This document shows, piece after piece, positions 1 through 7,444 of a stretch of 33,153 nt of DNA. The DNA lies in the NCBI GenBank assembly GCA_945887955.1, contig CAMCZO010000026.1, positions 1-33,153 of the forward strand. Reading direction: 5' to 3'. The notes below the pieces were generated by a model. That model saw nothing but the letters and a program-made list of their open reading frames with translations. It ran no database searches and was not told the DNA's origin. The stretch is from Chitinophaga pinensis (GTDB taxonomy: Bacteria; Bacteroidota; Bacteroidia; B-17B0; Aurantibacillaceae). The position numbers and the translations under genes are program-made. Every line of letters starts with the position of its first letter. Within the stretch, counting starts at the first letter, position 1.

Positions 1-74
1 TCAGTCATACATTTGGCTTTGCACATGAGCTCAAATGCTTTTTTAAGTATTTCGTTTGGTATTTTAGTTTTCAC
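1..74 (-). CDS. Partial CDS: N-terminus of probable thiamine-dependent 2-oxoacid dehydrogenase E1
   Basis: Only the first 24 codons lie in the window; the gene runs off the left edge. Translation from a GTG at 74-72 begins MKTKIPNEILKKAFELM and continues with CKAKCMT. An ATG two bases upstream is followed directly by TGA, and an in-frame TAA lies three codons before the GTG, so GTG is the only standard start upstream of the internal methionine. The helix with an L-x-x-A-x-x-x-M-C-x-A-K-x-M pattern resembles the N-terminus of fused alpha/beta E1 components of branched-chain 2-oxoacid dehydrogenases in Bacteroidota, from memory of the family. With so few residues the product name is tentative, while the reading frame itself is likely real. 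It is transcribed divergently from the lipoprotein gene at 316. Confidence 0.4.
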   Translation of the reverse strand, partial: MKTKIPNEILKKAFELMCKAKCMT

Positions 75-301
75 ATTTATTTAATTAGAAAATCCATCAA
101 AATAATACGTCTTTAATTCATTAAAAGTAATAATTTTTATACTATTTGCCCTTATTGTTGTTAATTAAATATTGTTTTAAAATAATAAAATTAGATTTTC
201 ATTCCAAATATTTAATTTATTGTATTTTTCTATAATTGTGTATTAACAACCCTTTGTATAAAAGAGGTTTAAAAACATGTTTTATTAATGGGCTTATGAA
301 T

Positions 302-309
302 TACTTTTG
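302..309 (+). promoter_or_regulatory. Putative -7 box TACTTTTG before the NlpC/P60 gene
   Basis: TACTTTTG matches the Bacteroidota primary-sigma -7 consensus TAnnTTTG. It ends only 6 bases before the ATG at 316, so a transcript starting at the usual distance would have almost no leader. I see no TTG at the expected -33 distance. Confidence 0.35.
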
Positions 310-315
310 GTTTAA

Positions 316-885
316 ATGATTAGATTAAATTATCGATTAATTTTCTGTTTTACCCTATTTTTTTTTATGTTTGCTTGTAAGCATCATCAAAAAGAGATAA
401 AATCTAAATCTAAAAAAGTCTTAACTCAAAAAAAATCTGATAATAATGGGGATAAAACAAAGAAATTAAGTAACTCAGAACTTATTCAAGAGAAGTTAAA
501 TGTTAGCGAAAGAGAAATAAGAAATAATCCTTTATATTCCTTTATTAATGAATGGTATGGGGTTCCTTATAAATATGGAGGGTGTTTAAAAAACGGTGTT
601 GATTGTAGTTGTTTTACAGATATTTTATTTGAAAAAGTGTATAATAAAAAAATAGCAAGGGTAGCAAATGATATTTATATTCAGTCGGTTAAATCAGAAA
701 TAAAAGAAGCAAAATCTGGAGATTTAGTTTTTTTTAAAATAAACAGTAAAACCGTTTCTCACATTGGCGTTTATATAAAAGAAGATTTTTTTGTACACGC
801 GAGTTCAAGTAGAGGCGTAATGATTAGTAATTTGGGTGAAGCGTATTATAGAAAGTATTTTTTTTGTATAGGCAAAATTAAATAA
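316..885 (+). CDS. NlpC/P60-family cell-wall hydrolase lipoprotein
   Basis: Probable murein endopeptidase anchored by lipid to the envelope. The N-terminus is a lipoprotein signal with a hydrophobic stretch at residues 8-20 and the lipobox ending FMFAC (Cys21). A lysine-rich linker (about 28-55) follows, then an NlpC/P60 domain from about residue 75 to the end. The catalytic cysteine is Cys97 in GVDCSCF, the catalytic histidine is His149 in SHIGVYI, and the third polar residue is His161 in FVHASSS. These fit the family, which cleaves peptide bonds in peptidoglycan stems. The residue two after the catalytic Cys, normally Gly in DCSGF, is Cys99 here. At 189 residues it is a normal single-domain size. 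It is the first gene of a tight + strand group; the next ATG follows its stop by one base. Confidence 0.85.
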   Translation: MIRLNYRLIFCFTLFFFMFACKHHQKEIKSKSKKVLTQKKSDNNGDKTKKLSNSELIQEKLNVSEREIRNNPLYSFINEWYGVPYKYGGCLKNGVDCSCFTDILFEKVYNKKIARVANDIYIQSVKSEIKEAKSGDLVFFKINSKTVSHIGVYIKEDFFVHASSSRGVMISNLGEAYYRKYFFCIGKIK

Positions 886-886
886 G

Positions 887-2011
887 ATGACAGAAGGTCT
901 GCAATTATCTTTACCCAAAAGAATTAATTTAATTCGTATCACTCTTGTTTTATCCTTATTAATTTCTGTTTTACTGAGTTTGAATTTATGGTGTGGAGAT
1001 AGAAGTTTTCCTGTTACTCCGATTTTACAAGTAAATTGGTTAAATTCTTCCTATGATTTCATATGGATTGTTTTGGTTATTTTGTTTTGGATAACATCAC
1101 TTTTTTTAAGATTTCAGCGTGTATTTATTTTTCTTGCGTGTTTATTTTGTTTTTTTCTTATTTTATTTGATCTTAACCGCCTTCAGCCTTGGTTTTTTAT
1201 GTATAACTCTTTATTGGTTATGTTTATTTTTTATAATGGACGAGTTGATGAGCCAAATAAAAACACATCGTTTTTTATTATCATTCAATTGATTTTCGCC
1301 TCGTTTTATTTTTTTAATGGAATCAGTTGTTTGAATGATCAATTTGTAAAAGAATCCTTTGAAGTAATTATTTCACCAATTCAAACTTTGGTTAGCGAAA
1401 GACATTTTATATTTTTAAAAAAAATAGGATTCTTAGTACCTTATTTATTAATGTTTATTGGTTTAGGATTGATGATTTCTTCGATTAGATATTTAGCATT
1501 TAGTTTTGCTTTTTTGTTGCATTTGATTTTGTTAGTTCTGTTTTTTCCATCGGCCAATCATCTTAATTATTCATTGTGGTTGAGTAATTTAACATTTATT
1601 TTTCTTTTATTTTTTATGTTTTCTGGTAATATTAATCCACCTATTTATAGCTTAATTCTTTTATTTAATCGTATTTTATTTTATCCTGTACTTGTTTTTT
1701 TTATTGTTTTGCCGTTTTTTAACTCAACGAATAAATGGCCCGATTTTTTATCTTCTAATAGTAAAGGTGGAAATAATAAACATTTAGAGCTAAAAATAAA
1801 TAAAGATATTAAACAACAATTGTTTTCATATGAGCGTTTTTTTTTAGTGCCAACTGACAGCCTTTTTTTTGTAGATTATCAGAATTGGTGCCTTCATGAG
1901 TTAAACTCAGACTGTATTCCATCTGAAAGAGTTTTTAATAGTATTTTAAATTATTTTAATTCTATAAATGAAAACAAGAAAAAGGGTGTGGTATCAAAAA
2001 TCACAAAATAA
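887..2011 (+). CDS. Multi-pass membrane protein, HTTM-like
   Basis: A very hydrophobic protein of 374 residues with about eight or nine predicted membrane segments up to residue 285, then a soluble tail of roughly 90 residues. Segments around DLNRLQPWFFMYNS and ASFYFFNGISCLND recall the HTTM (horizontally transferred transmembrane) domain related to vitamin K-dependent gamma-carboxylase, where a tryptophan-rich helix and an FxxGxxKLN-type motif recur. The likeness is by pattern only, and the catalytic lysine of true carboxylases is not evident. Its start lies 1 bp after the stop of the NlpC/P60 lipoprotein, so the two are almost certainly co-transcribed and may be translationally coupled. Function is unknown; a generic inner-membrane protein remains possible. 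Confidence 0.6.
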   Translation: MTEGLQLSLPKRINLIRITLVLSLLISVLLSLNLWCGDRSFPVTPILQVNWLNSSYDFIWIVLVILFWITSLFLRFQRVFIFLACLFCFFLILFDLNRLQPWFFMYNSLLVMFIFYNGRVDEPNKNTSFFIIIQLIFASFYFFNGISCLNDQFVKESFEVIISPIQTLVSERHFIFLKKIGFLVPYLLMFIGLGLMISSIRYLAFSFAFLLHLILLVLFFPSANHLNYSLWLSNLTFIFLLFFMFSGNINPPIYSLILLFNRILFYPVLVFFIVLPFFNSTNKWPDFLSSNSKGGNNKHLELKINKDIKQQLFSYERFFLVPTDSLFFVDYQNWCLHELNSDCIPSERVFNSILNYFNSINENKKKGVVSKITK

Positions 2012-2036
2012 ATACTAGATTTCTCAATAAGCTTTT

Positions 2037-2044
2037 TATATTTG
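2037..2044 (+). promoter_or_regulatory. Putative -7 box TATATTTG before the ompH-like gene
   Basis: An exact TAnnTTTG match lying 16 bases before the ATG at 2061, in the 49-bp gap after the membrane-protein gene. It suggests the ompH-like gene and its downstream partner have their own promoter. No TTG is found 17-23 bases upstream. Confidence 0.45.
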
Positions 2045-2060
2045 TGTAAATAATTACACT

Positions 2061-2711
2061 ATGAATAAATTTTTAATTAGCTTTTTAGCTTTATTGACAT
2101 TCGCTGTTATTTTTCTATTTTTTAAGGTTAATTCATTACAATCTTCTGGCAATAAAATCGAAGAAAATGGGATTGAAAAATCAGATTCAATAAAAAAAGG
2201 ATCATCAAATGAGTTTAATCAGTCAGCATCAAGTCCTACTGGTAAAATAGCTTATTTAAACATAGATAGATTAAATGAAGAGAGTTTAGAAATTGCTGAT
2301 TTAGTAGCAGAAACAAAACGAAGAAAAGCTAATATTGAAGCAAGCGTTGAGAGTTTAAGTATGCAATATCGAAAAAAAGTTGAGGCGTATCAATTATCAG
2401 CTAAAGCTGGAATAGCTTCTCAAAATGAATTGAAAATAGCTGAGAATGAAATTATGGCTTTAGAAAAAGAAGCCCAAAATAAGCAACTACAAATGGATAA
2501 TCTATCCATGGACATCAATGAGAAAAATGCTAAATTTCAAAAAAATGTTAGAGATTTTTTAGTTCAATGGAATAATGGAAAATTTGATTATATATTCTCA
2601 TACAGTGAATCTGTTCCTAGTATGTTATTAGGTAACAAAATTTTAGAAGTAACCGATGTTGTTATTAAAGAAATAAATACAGAGTACAAATCACGTAAAC
2701 TTAAAAAATAA
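2061..2711 (+). CDS. OmpH/Skp-family periplasmic chaperone-like protein
   Basis: Skp/OmpH proteins are periplasmic chaperones that hold unfolded outer-membrane proteins on the way to the BAM complex. The protein has an N-terminal hydrophobic segment (residues 3-22) without a clear lipobox or peptidase site, so it may stay membrane-anchored. A polar Ser/Lys linker follows, then a beta-strand IAYLNIDRLNEES typical of the OmpH start. A long charged helical coiled-coil region spans about residues 80-160 (repeated K/E/Q with A/L), and a final strand-helix includes FDYIFSYSESVPSML, the family's closing motif. The length of 216 residues is slightly above E. coli Skp because of the linker. It is followed 2 bp later by the NTP pyrophosphatase gene. 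Family assignment is firm; client specificity is unknown. Confidence 0.82.
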   Translation: MNKFLISFLALLTFAVIFLFFKVNSLQSSGNKIEENGIEKSDSIKKGSSNEFNQSASSPTGKIAYLNIDRLNEESLEIADLVAETKRRKANIEASVESLSMQYRKKVEAYQLSAKAGIASQNELKIAENEIMALEKEAQNKQLQMDNLSMDINEKNAKFQKNVRDFLVQWNNGKFDYIFSYSESVPSMLLGNKILEVTDVVIKEINTEYKSRKLKK

Positions 2712-2713
2712 GT

Positions 2714-3106
2714 ATGTCTAGTCTTCATGAAAAAATAAAATCTGTTGCCGAATTTCATACAGTTTTTAAAATTGGTAATGCAGATCAAATAAAATTAATT
2801 GATGAAAATGATTATCTGTTGCGTTTTAATCTAATTAAAGAAGAGAATGAAGAATATTTAGAGGCTTGTAAAAATAATGATATTATTGAGATTGCTGATG
2901 CGTTGGGTGACCAGTTGTATATTTTATTTGGTACAATTTTAAAACATGGTTTAGAGCATAAGATAGAAGAAGTTTACGACGAAATACATAGAAGTAATAT
3001 GAGTAAATTAGATGAAAATGGAAAGCCAATATATAGAGAAGATGGTAAAGTTTTAAAATCAAATTTATATTTTAAGCCAAATATTAAAAAAATATTAGAT
3101 CAATAA
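2714..3106 (+). CDS. All-alpha (MazG/PRA-PH-like) nucleoside triphosphate pyrophosphohydrolase
   Basis: A 130-residue protein with the metal-binding helices of the all-alpha NTP-PPase superfamily. A cluster of glutamates lies at residues 43-50 (KEENEEYLEA), and a second helix (EIADALGD, Glu59 and Asp62) supplies the E-x-x-D pair. Such enzymes hydrolyse NTPs or dNTPs to monophosphate and pyrophosphate with Mg2+, often as house-cleaning of non-canonical nucleotides. It resembles the small 'phosphoribosyl-ATP pyrophosphohydrolase-like' family common in Bacteroidota and not the histidine-pathway HisE, since no other his genes are nearby. The ATG at 2714 follows the previous stop by two bases, implying co-transcription with the ompH-like gene. 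Substrate cannot be read from the sequence. Its stop is 9 bp from that of the convergent rhomboid gene. Confidence 0.78.
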   Translation: MSSLHEKIKSVAEFHTVFKIGNADQIKLIDENDYLLRFNLIKEENEEYLEACKNNDIIEIADALGDQLYILFGTILKHGLEHKIEEVYDEIHRSNMSKLDENGKPIYREDGKVLKSNLYFKPNIKKILDQ

Positions 3107-3115
3107 CACAATTTT

Positions 3116-3751
3116 TTAAAAGATTCCTATAATTTGATTTATAAAGGTTTTAAGTATGATTGGTTTTATAATAATTATAAATACAATTCCATATAAGGCA
3201 CCCCAAAAATGAGATTCGTGACTAATATTATCTGAATAATTACTTGTTTTTTTACGACGAATTAGATAATAACTTATTCCAAGTAATAAAGCTCCTGCAA
3301 TCCATCCCTGCATTGGAAAAAAGAATAAAGATATTTGACTCAATGGACTTATCATTATGTAACAAAACATAATGGACGATATTGCTCCACTGGCTCCTAG
3401 TGATGAGTAATCTGGATTGTTTTTGTTTCGAAAATATTCAGTAATAGAAGCAGCGTAAATTCCGCCTGTGAATAATATTATATAATATATTTTACCCATT
3501 TTTGGATCAAATATATTTGGGTTTTCAAAAAAACCTTCCTCTAAATTTAATCCAAAACTATATAAAGCTAAACAATTAAATAACAAATGTATGGTGTCAC
3601 CATGAATAAACGCATGGCTTAAAAATCTATAATGTTCTTTGTTATGGTAAATAGAATAGGGATGAAATAAATATTTAGACATTTGTTGTTTGTTATTAAA
3701 ACAATACAAAGAGAAAACAATAATAATCAGTAAAAATGTTAATGTAATCAT
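3116..3751 (-). CDS. Rhomboid-family intramembrane serine protease
   Basis: Six or so membrane helices in 211 residues. The rhomboid signature is complete. HLLFN (His55, Asn59) corresponds to the H-x-x-x-N of the L1/TM2 region. GASG holds the nucleophile Ser121, and HFWGALYG (His181) supplies the base in the H-x-x-G-x-x-x-G context. The enzyme would cleave membrane-protein substrates within or near the bilayer; the substrate is unknown. It is the last gene of a minus-strand group (fluoride channel, queuosine-precursor transporter, rhomboid), starting 12 bp after the transporter stop, so co-transcription is likely. The size and the lack of an extra N-terminal domain match the compact bacterial GlpG-like core. 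Confidence 0.9.
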   Translation of the reverse strand: MITLTFLLIIIVFSLYCFNNKQQMSKYLFHPYSIYHNKEHYRFLSHAFIHGDTIHLLFNCLALYSFGLNLEEGFFENPNIFDPKMGKIYYIILFTGGIYAASITEYFRNKNNPDYSSLGASGAISSIMFCYIMISPLSQISLFFFPMQGWIAGALLLGISYYLIRRKKTSNYSDNISHESHFWGALYGIVFIIIIKPIILKTFINQIIGIF

Positions 3752-3763
3752 GAATAAAAAATA

Positions 3764-4420
3764 TTATTTTTCCGTTTTCCCCATAAATTTTTTAATGGCA
3801 AAGTGGCCAACATAAATTAATGGAATGAGGCATAAAGCTACTAATAATTTAAAACTATAACCCCAACATGCATTTTTTAAAAATTCGTTAAATGCCCATT
3901 TACCTGGTAATACAAAAGCGATAAATTGAACAACAAAGGTGTCAATTAATTGGCTTACCACAGTACTTCCGGTAGCTCTTAGCCAAATATATTTATTTCC
4001 GGTTTTAGCTCTTAATAACCAAAAAACAGAAACGTCGACTAATTGAGAAAGTAAGAAAGCAATAATGCTTCCAACCATTATCCACTGGCTTTGTCCAAAA
4101 ACAATTTTAAAATTTTCGTCATTTACCGGACTAAAGTTTACTGCTTTGATATTTAAACCAATAGTTACTAAAATAAACGTGTATATAATTAATCCTACAG
4201 TTATAAAAGTTAGTTTTCTTACCCCTTGTTTACCAAAGTGTTCGTTAATTAAATCGGTAAGAATAAATACGATGGGCCATAAAATGATGCCAAGACTTTG
4301 TGTGAATAATCCAAAGAACTGAATTAGTTTTCCACCTATTAATTCGGCTACAATAGCATTTGTTACGAAGAAACCTGCTAAAATAATAAATACTAAATCT
4401 TTTCGATTTTTAAAATCCAT
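3764..4420 (-). CDS. yhhQ: Queuosine-precursor transporter, YhhQ/VUT family
   Basis: A six-helix membrane protein of 218 residues that matches the YhhQ/DUF165 (VUT) family, which imports queuosine precursors (preQ0/preQ1) in bacteria. Features seen are a first helix with TNAIVAELIGGK, a second segment WPIVFILTDLINEHFG (the conserved D-x-x-x-E-x-[FY]-G region), a motif at about residues 143-166 with LRATGSTVVSQLIDT, and a C-terminal helix pair ending KLLVALCLIPLIY. The pairing with tgt about 4 kb away in the same window fits a queuosine salvage role. It lies between crcB (46 bp upstream) and the rhomboid gene (12 bp downstream) on the minus strand. The family is clear; the exact precursor carried is inferred. 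Confidence 0.85.
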   Translation of the reverse strand: MDFKNRKDLVFIILAGFFVTNAIVAELIGGKLIQFFGLFTQSLGIILWPIVFILTDLINEHFGKQGVRKLTFITVGLIIYTFILVTIGLNIKAVNFSPVNDENFKIVFGQSQWIMVGSIIAFLLSQLVDVSVFWLLRAKTGNKYIWLRATGSTVVSQLIDTFVVQFIAFVLPGKWAFNEFLKNACWGYSFKLLVALCLIPLIYVGHFAIKKFMGKTEK

Positions 4421-4466
4421 TTAATTTCTTAAATATTTTGTATTAACCCTAAATTTCAATTTTTGT

Positions 4467-4817
4467 TTATTTGAATAAATAAAATAGACTTAGGCTAATA
4501 GCGGTGGTTATTATAATGTTTAACATCGCATAAAAAAACATCCCTTGTTTAAATAACAAGAATGTTTCGTATCCAAAACTAGAAAAAGTACTAAGCCCTC
4601 CACAAAATCCTAAAAGCAAAAACAATTGAACATGAGTATTAATTATGTTTTTGGGTTGACTAAGCCATAAAACAATTGCAAAAATAAAACAAGCACTTAT
4701 ATTCGAAATTAATGTTGCCCAGGGTAAACTTAGGCTGGTTTTTTGAAAAAACAATCCAATGCAATAACGAATTACACAACCAATACCGCCTCCTAAAAAT
4801 ACTAGAACAAAGTTCAT
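4467..4817 (-). CDS. crcB: Fluoride ion channel Fluc/CrcB
   Basis: Small four-helix membrane protein (116 residues) that exports fluoride as a dual-topology homodimer. Helix 1 carries GGGIGCVIRY, helix 2 has the pore asparagine Asn39 in LISNISACF, and helix 3 has GFCGGLSTFSSFGYE, which holds the central Na+ site and the pore phenylalanines (Phe78, Phe81). Deviations from the usual motifs are Ala42 where N-x-x-G is typical, and S-T-F-S-S instead of T-T-F-S-T. Only one copy is present, as expected for a homodimer. No fluoride riboswitch is recognisable in the 106 bp upstream. It is the first gene of a minus-strand group with yhhQ and the rhomboid gene. Confidence 0.9.
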   Translation of the reverse strand: MNFVLVFLGGGIGCVIRYCIGLFFQKTSLSLPWATLISNISACFIFAIVLWLSQPKNIINTHVQLFLLLGFCGGLSTFSSFGYETFLLFKQGMFFYAMLNIIITTAISLSLFYLFK

Positions 4818-4832
4818 TATTTATGTTTTTAT

Positions 4833-4840
4833 CAAATTTA
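4833..4840 (-). promoter_or_regulatory. Putative -7 box TAAATTTG before crcB
   Basis: On the minus strand this reads TAAATTTG, an exact TAnnTTTG match, 15 bases upstream of the crcB ATG. It lies in the divergent crcB/pepA intergenic region, which also holds a + strand box at 4887-4894. No TTG is present at the -33 distance. Confidence 0.4.
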
Positions 4841-4886
4841 GTTGATTTTGAATAATACTAAACATTATTTTATTTATCTACCTAAC

Positions 4887-4894
4887 TATATTTG
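4887..4894 (+). promoter_or_regulatory. Putative -7 box TATATTTG before the aminopeptidase gene
   Basis: Exact TAnnTTTG match, 29 bases before the pepA ATG. It gives a plausible leader of about 20-25 bases. The spacing to a -33 TTG is not satisfied. Confidence 0.45.
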
Positions 4895-4923
4895 TATATT
4901 CGTTTAATATTATAATTCTAAAA

Positions 4924-6351
4924 ATGGCAAATATTTTACTTAAAAGCAAAGTTACTAATTCTACAAACGTTTTGGTTATTACCGAAAATTTTAAAAATGA
5001 GTTTAATTTACCAGATAAGGTAAATGATTACATCGTTAATGAGTTATCTCAAAAAGATAAAAAAACATTAACCTATAATTATATTGGTAAATACATATCT
5101 ATTTTTATTGTTGAAAAAGGAAAAGAGATTTCTGTTTTAAACGAACAACTTAGGCGACATGGTTCTATTGTAGCTGATTCAGTAAATTTAAATAAGGGGA
5201 AAGATTTATATATTTACAATCAAACTAAGCAACAATCACTTTCTTTATTTGCTGCCGAAGGAATGGTTTTAAGTAATTATCAATTTATAAAACATAAACC
5301 CACTGCCGAAAAAAATAAAAACACGTTGCAATCTATTATTATTGCAAACTCAAATATTAAGCAATCTCAAGTTGATGAATTAAATATTGTTTGTTCTGCT
5401 ACAATTTTAGCTCGTGATTTGGTTAATGAACCTGTAAATTATTTAAATGCAACAGACCTATCAAATGCGTTTAAAGCCATGGGTAAATTATCTGGGTTTA
5501 AAGTAGATGTTTTGAATCGAAAAAAAATAAAAGAATTAAAAATGGGAGGTTTGTTAGCTGTAAACGCTGGGAGTGTAGACGAGCCAACCTTTAGTGTTAT
5601 GGAATATAAACCTAATAAACCTAAAAATAAAAAACCTTATATTTTGATTGGCAAAGGAGTAGTTTATGATACAGGTGGATTAAGTTTAAAGCCAACTCTT
5701 GCCAGTATGGATCTGATGAAGTGTGATATGGCAGGTGCTGCTGCTGTTGGTTGTGCTATGTATGCCATTGCAAAAGCAAAATTAAATATTCATGTGATTG
5801 CATTGGTACCAGCTACAGATAATCGTCCTGGATTTAATGCATTTGCACCAGGTGATATTATTACTATGATGGATGGAAGTACGGTTGAAATGTTAAATTC
5901 TGATGCGGAAGGACGAATGATATTAGCTGATGCTTTACATTATGCAAAACGTTTTAATCCTGAGTTAGTTATTGATATTGCCACTTTAACAGGCGCAGCT
6001 ATGGCAGCAATAGGTACTTTTGGTATGGTAGGAATGGGAAATATTTCTAACAATCAAAAAAATAAATTACATCAAAGTGGAATAAATGTTTATGAGCGAA
6101 TTGCAGAATTTCCTTTTTGGGATGAATATGATGAATTAATGAAAAGCGATATTGCTGATCAAAAAAATATTGGCGGCGCACTTGGTGGTTCAATTACTGC
6201 AGGTAAATTTTTAGCAAAGTTTACTAATTTTCCTTATTACCATATAGATATTGCCGGTCCTGCTTTTTTATCTTCAAAGGATAGTTATCGCGGAAAAGGT
6301 GGAACAGGATATGGCGTAAGATTCTTTTTTGATTTTTTTAAAAATTTATAA
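4924..6351 (+). CDS. pepA: Leucyl aminopeptidase, peptidase family M17
   Basis: Cytosolic two-metal aminopeptidase that removes N-terminal residues from peptides; the active form of the family is a hexamer. The variable N-terminal domain covers about residues 1-165 and the catalytic domain the rest. The metal-binding and catalytic residues are present: Lys244 and Asp249 in GKGVVYDTGG, Asp268 in KCDMAG, and Asp327 and Glu329 in NSDAEGR, which is also the site of the bicarbonate-binding arginine (Arg331). The signature normally reads NTDAEGR, so Ser326 is a mild substitution. The length of 475 residues is normal. It stands alone on the + strand with its own candidate promoter and is followed 51 bp later by the T9SS cargo gene. 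Confidence 0.93.
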   Translation: MANILLKSKVTNSTNVLVITENFKNEFNLPDKVNDYIVNELSQKDKKTLTYNYIGKYISIFIVEKGKEISVLNEQLRRHGSIVADSVNLNKGKDLYIYNQTKQQSLSLFAAEGMVLSNYQFIKHKPTAEKNKNTLQSIIIANSNIKQSQVDELNIVCSATILARDLVNEPVNYLNATDLSNAFKAMGKLSGFKVDVLNRKKIKELKMGGLLAVNAGSVDEPTFSVMEYKPNKPKNKKPYILIGKGVVYDTGGLSLKPTLASMDLMKCDMAGAAAVGCAMYAIAKAKLNIHVIALVPATDNRPGFNAFAPGDIITMMDGSTVEMLNSDAEGRMILADALHYAKRFNPELVIDIATLTGAAMAAIGTFGMVGMGNISNNQKNKLHQSGINVYERIAEFPFWDEYDELMKSDIADQKNIGGALGGSITAGKFLAKFTNFPYYHIDIAGPAFLSSKDSYRGKGGTGYGVRFFFDFFKNL

Positions 6352-6402
6352 TCTATTTTTTATTTTAATTATTTTTAAACTGATTTGGTTATTACTAAAA
6401 GT

Positions 6403-7386
6403 ATGAATTTAGGTTTTTTTCGATTTTTTTCTTTTTTTATACTAATTTTTTTTTGTCAAAATAATTTTGCTCAAACATATCCACCGCCAGCCGGACAACT
6501 TGGATCTTCAGCCATACATAAAGATAGTAGTGTTTTTTTGAATTGGGCAACAACTTGTTTTTTAAGCAGAGGTTTACAAGACAAATCAAATTCTATTTTA
6601 GGCCTTGCATCTTCTGGTGATAGTTCAATGGCCTTAGGTAAAGCTCAAAATAATGGTGCTGTTAGTTTAGGTGATGGAGGATTTGCTATTTGTACTTTTC
6701 CATTTTTAATAGCTGATGGACCTGGTTATGATTTCGCTGTTTTTGAAAATAGTTTTGATGATTCTTTTTTAGAATTAGCATTTGTAGAGGTAAGTAGCGA
6801 TGGTATTAATTTTTATAGATTTTCTTCGCATTCTAAAACGGATACTATTATTCAAACCTCAACTTTTGGACTAACCGATGCGACAAAATTAAATAATTTA
6901 GCAGGAAAATATCGAGGGGGATTCGGGACTCCTTTTGATTTAAGTGAATTAAATAATAAGCCAGGTTTAAATATTCAAGCAATTACACATATTAAAATTA
7001 AGGATGTGGTTGGATCTTTGCAAAAACCTTATGCAACATTTGATAGTTTTAATAATAAAATTAATGATCCCTGGCCTACGCCCTTTCCTTCATCTGGATT
7101 CGATTTAGATGCTATTGGTGTTATTCACGAAAGTAAAATAATGTTATTAACTAATCAGCTATTACCTCAACAATTTAATGTTTACCCTAACCCAGTTGAA
7201 AAAGGTGATTTTTTGAAAGTTAATTATGAGGATGGGGGAGTAATATATTTATTTGATTTATATGGTAAAGAGTTATTAAAGAACTCTTATAATTTAATAA
7301 ATACTTCAAATTTAGAACAAGGAATATATTTGTTAAAAATAGAAACATCAACAGGAATTAAGTCAGTAAAAGTTTCTGTTTATTAA
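6403..7386 (+). CDS. Secreted T9SS cargo protein with type A C-terminal sorting domain
   Basis: A secreted protein of 327 residues. The ATG at 6403 is chosen over an upstream TTG (6385) because it puts a standard signal peptide first: hydrophobic core FFRFFSFFILIFF and probable cleavage after NNFAQ. The middle region holds a beta-rich module with DGPGYDFAVFENSF and LAFVEVSSDG, a pattern seen in Bacteroidota and PEP-CTERM cell-surface proteins. The last ~70 residues form a Por secretion tail: FNVYPNPVEKGD, then LFDLYGKEL, then LEQGIYLLKIE and a short final strand. This tail directs export by the type IX secretion system and is removed at the cell surface. No catalytic motif is visible, so a surface-binding or structural role is inferred. 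It ends 58 bp from the convergent permease gene. Confidence 0.82.
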   Translation: MNLGFFRFFSFFILIFFCQNNFAQTYPPPAGQLGSSAIHKDSSVFLNWATTCFLSRGLQDKSNSILGLASSGDSSMALGKAQNNGAVSLGDGGFAICTFPFLIADGPGYDFAVFENSFDDSFLELAFVEVSSDGINFYRFSSHSKTDTIIQTSTFGLTDATKLNNLAGKYRGGFGTPFDLSELNNKPGLNIQAITHIKIKDVVGSLQKPYATFDSFNNKINDPWPTPFPSSGFDLDAIGVIHESKIMLLTNQLLPQQFNVYPNPVEKGDFLKVNYEDGGVIYLFDLYGKELLKNSYNLINTSNLEQGIYLLKIETSTGIKSVKVSVY

Positions 7387-7444
7387 TGTTTATTTTATGT
7401 TTTCTATTTTATTTAATTGAAACTAGTATAAATAAATTACCAAT

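Noticed and set aside
77..315. tRNA or small RNA in the left divergent spacer
   Set aside because: The sequence is almost entirely A/T with no cloverleaf or GC-rich stem.
4818..4923. Fluoride riboswitch upstream of crcB
   Set aside because: The 106-bp gap is nearly pure A/T and shows none of the riboswitch's conserved GC stems.
6385..6402. TTG start six codons upstream of the T9SS cargo gene
   Set aside because: The ATG at 6403 places a standard signal peptide at the N-terminus, and the added residues are charged and not part of it.
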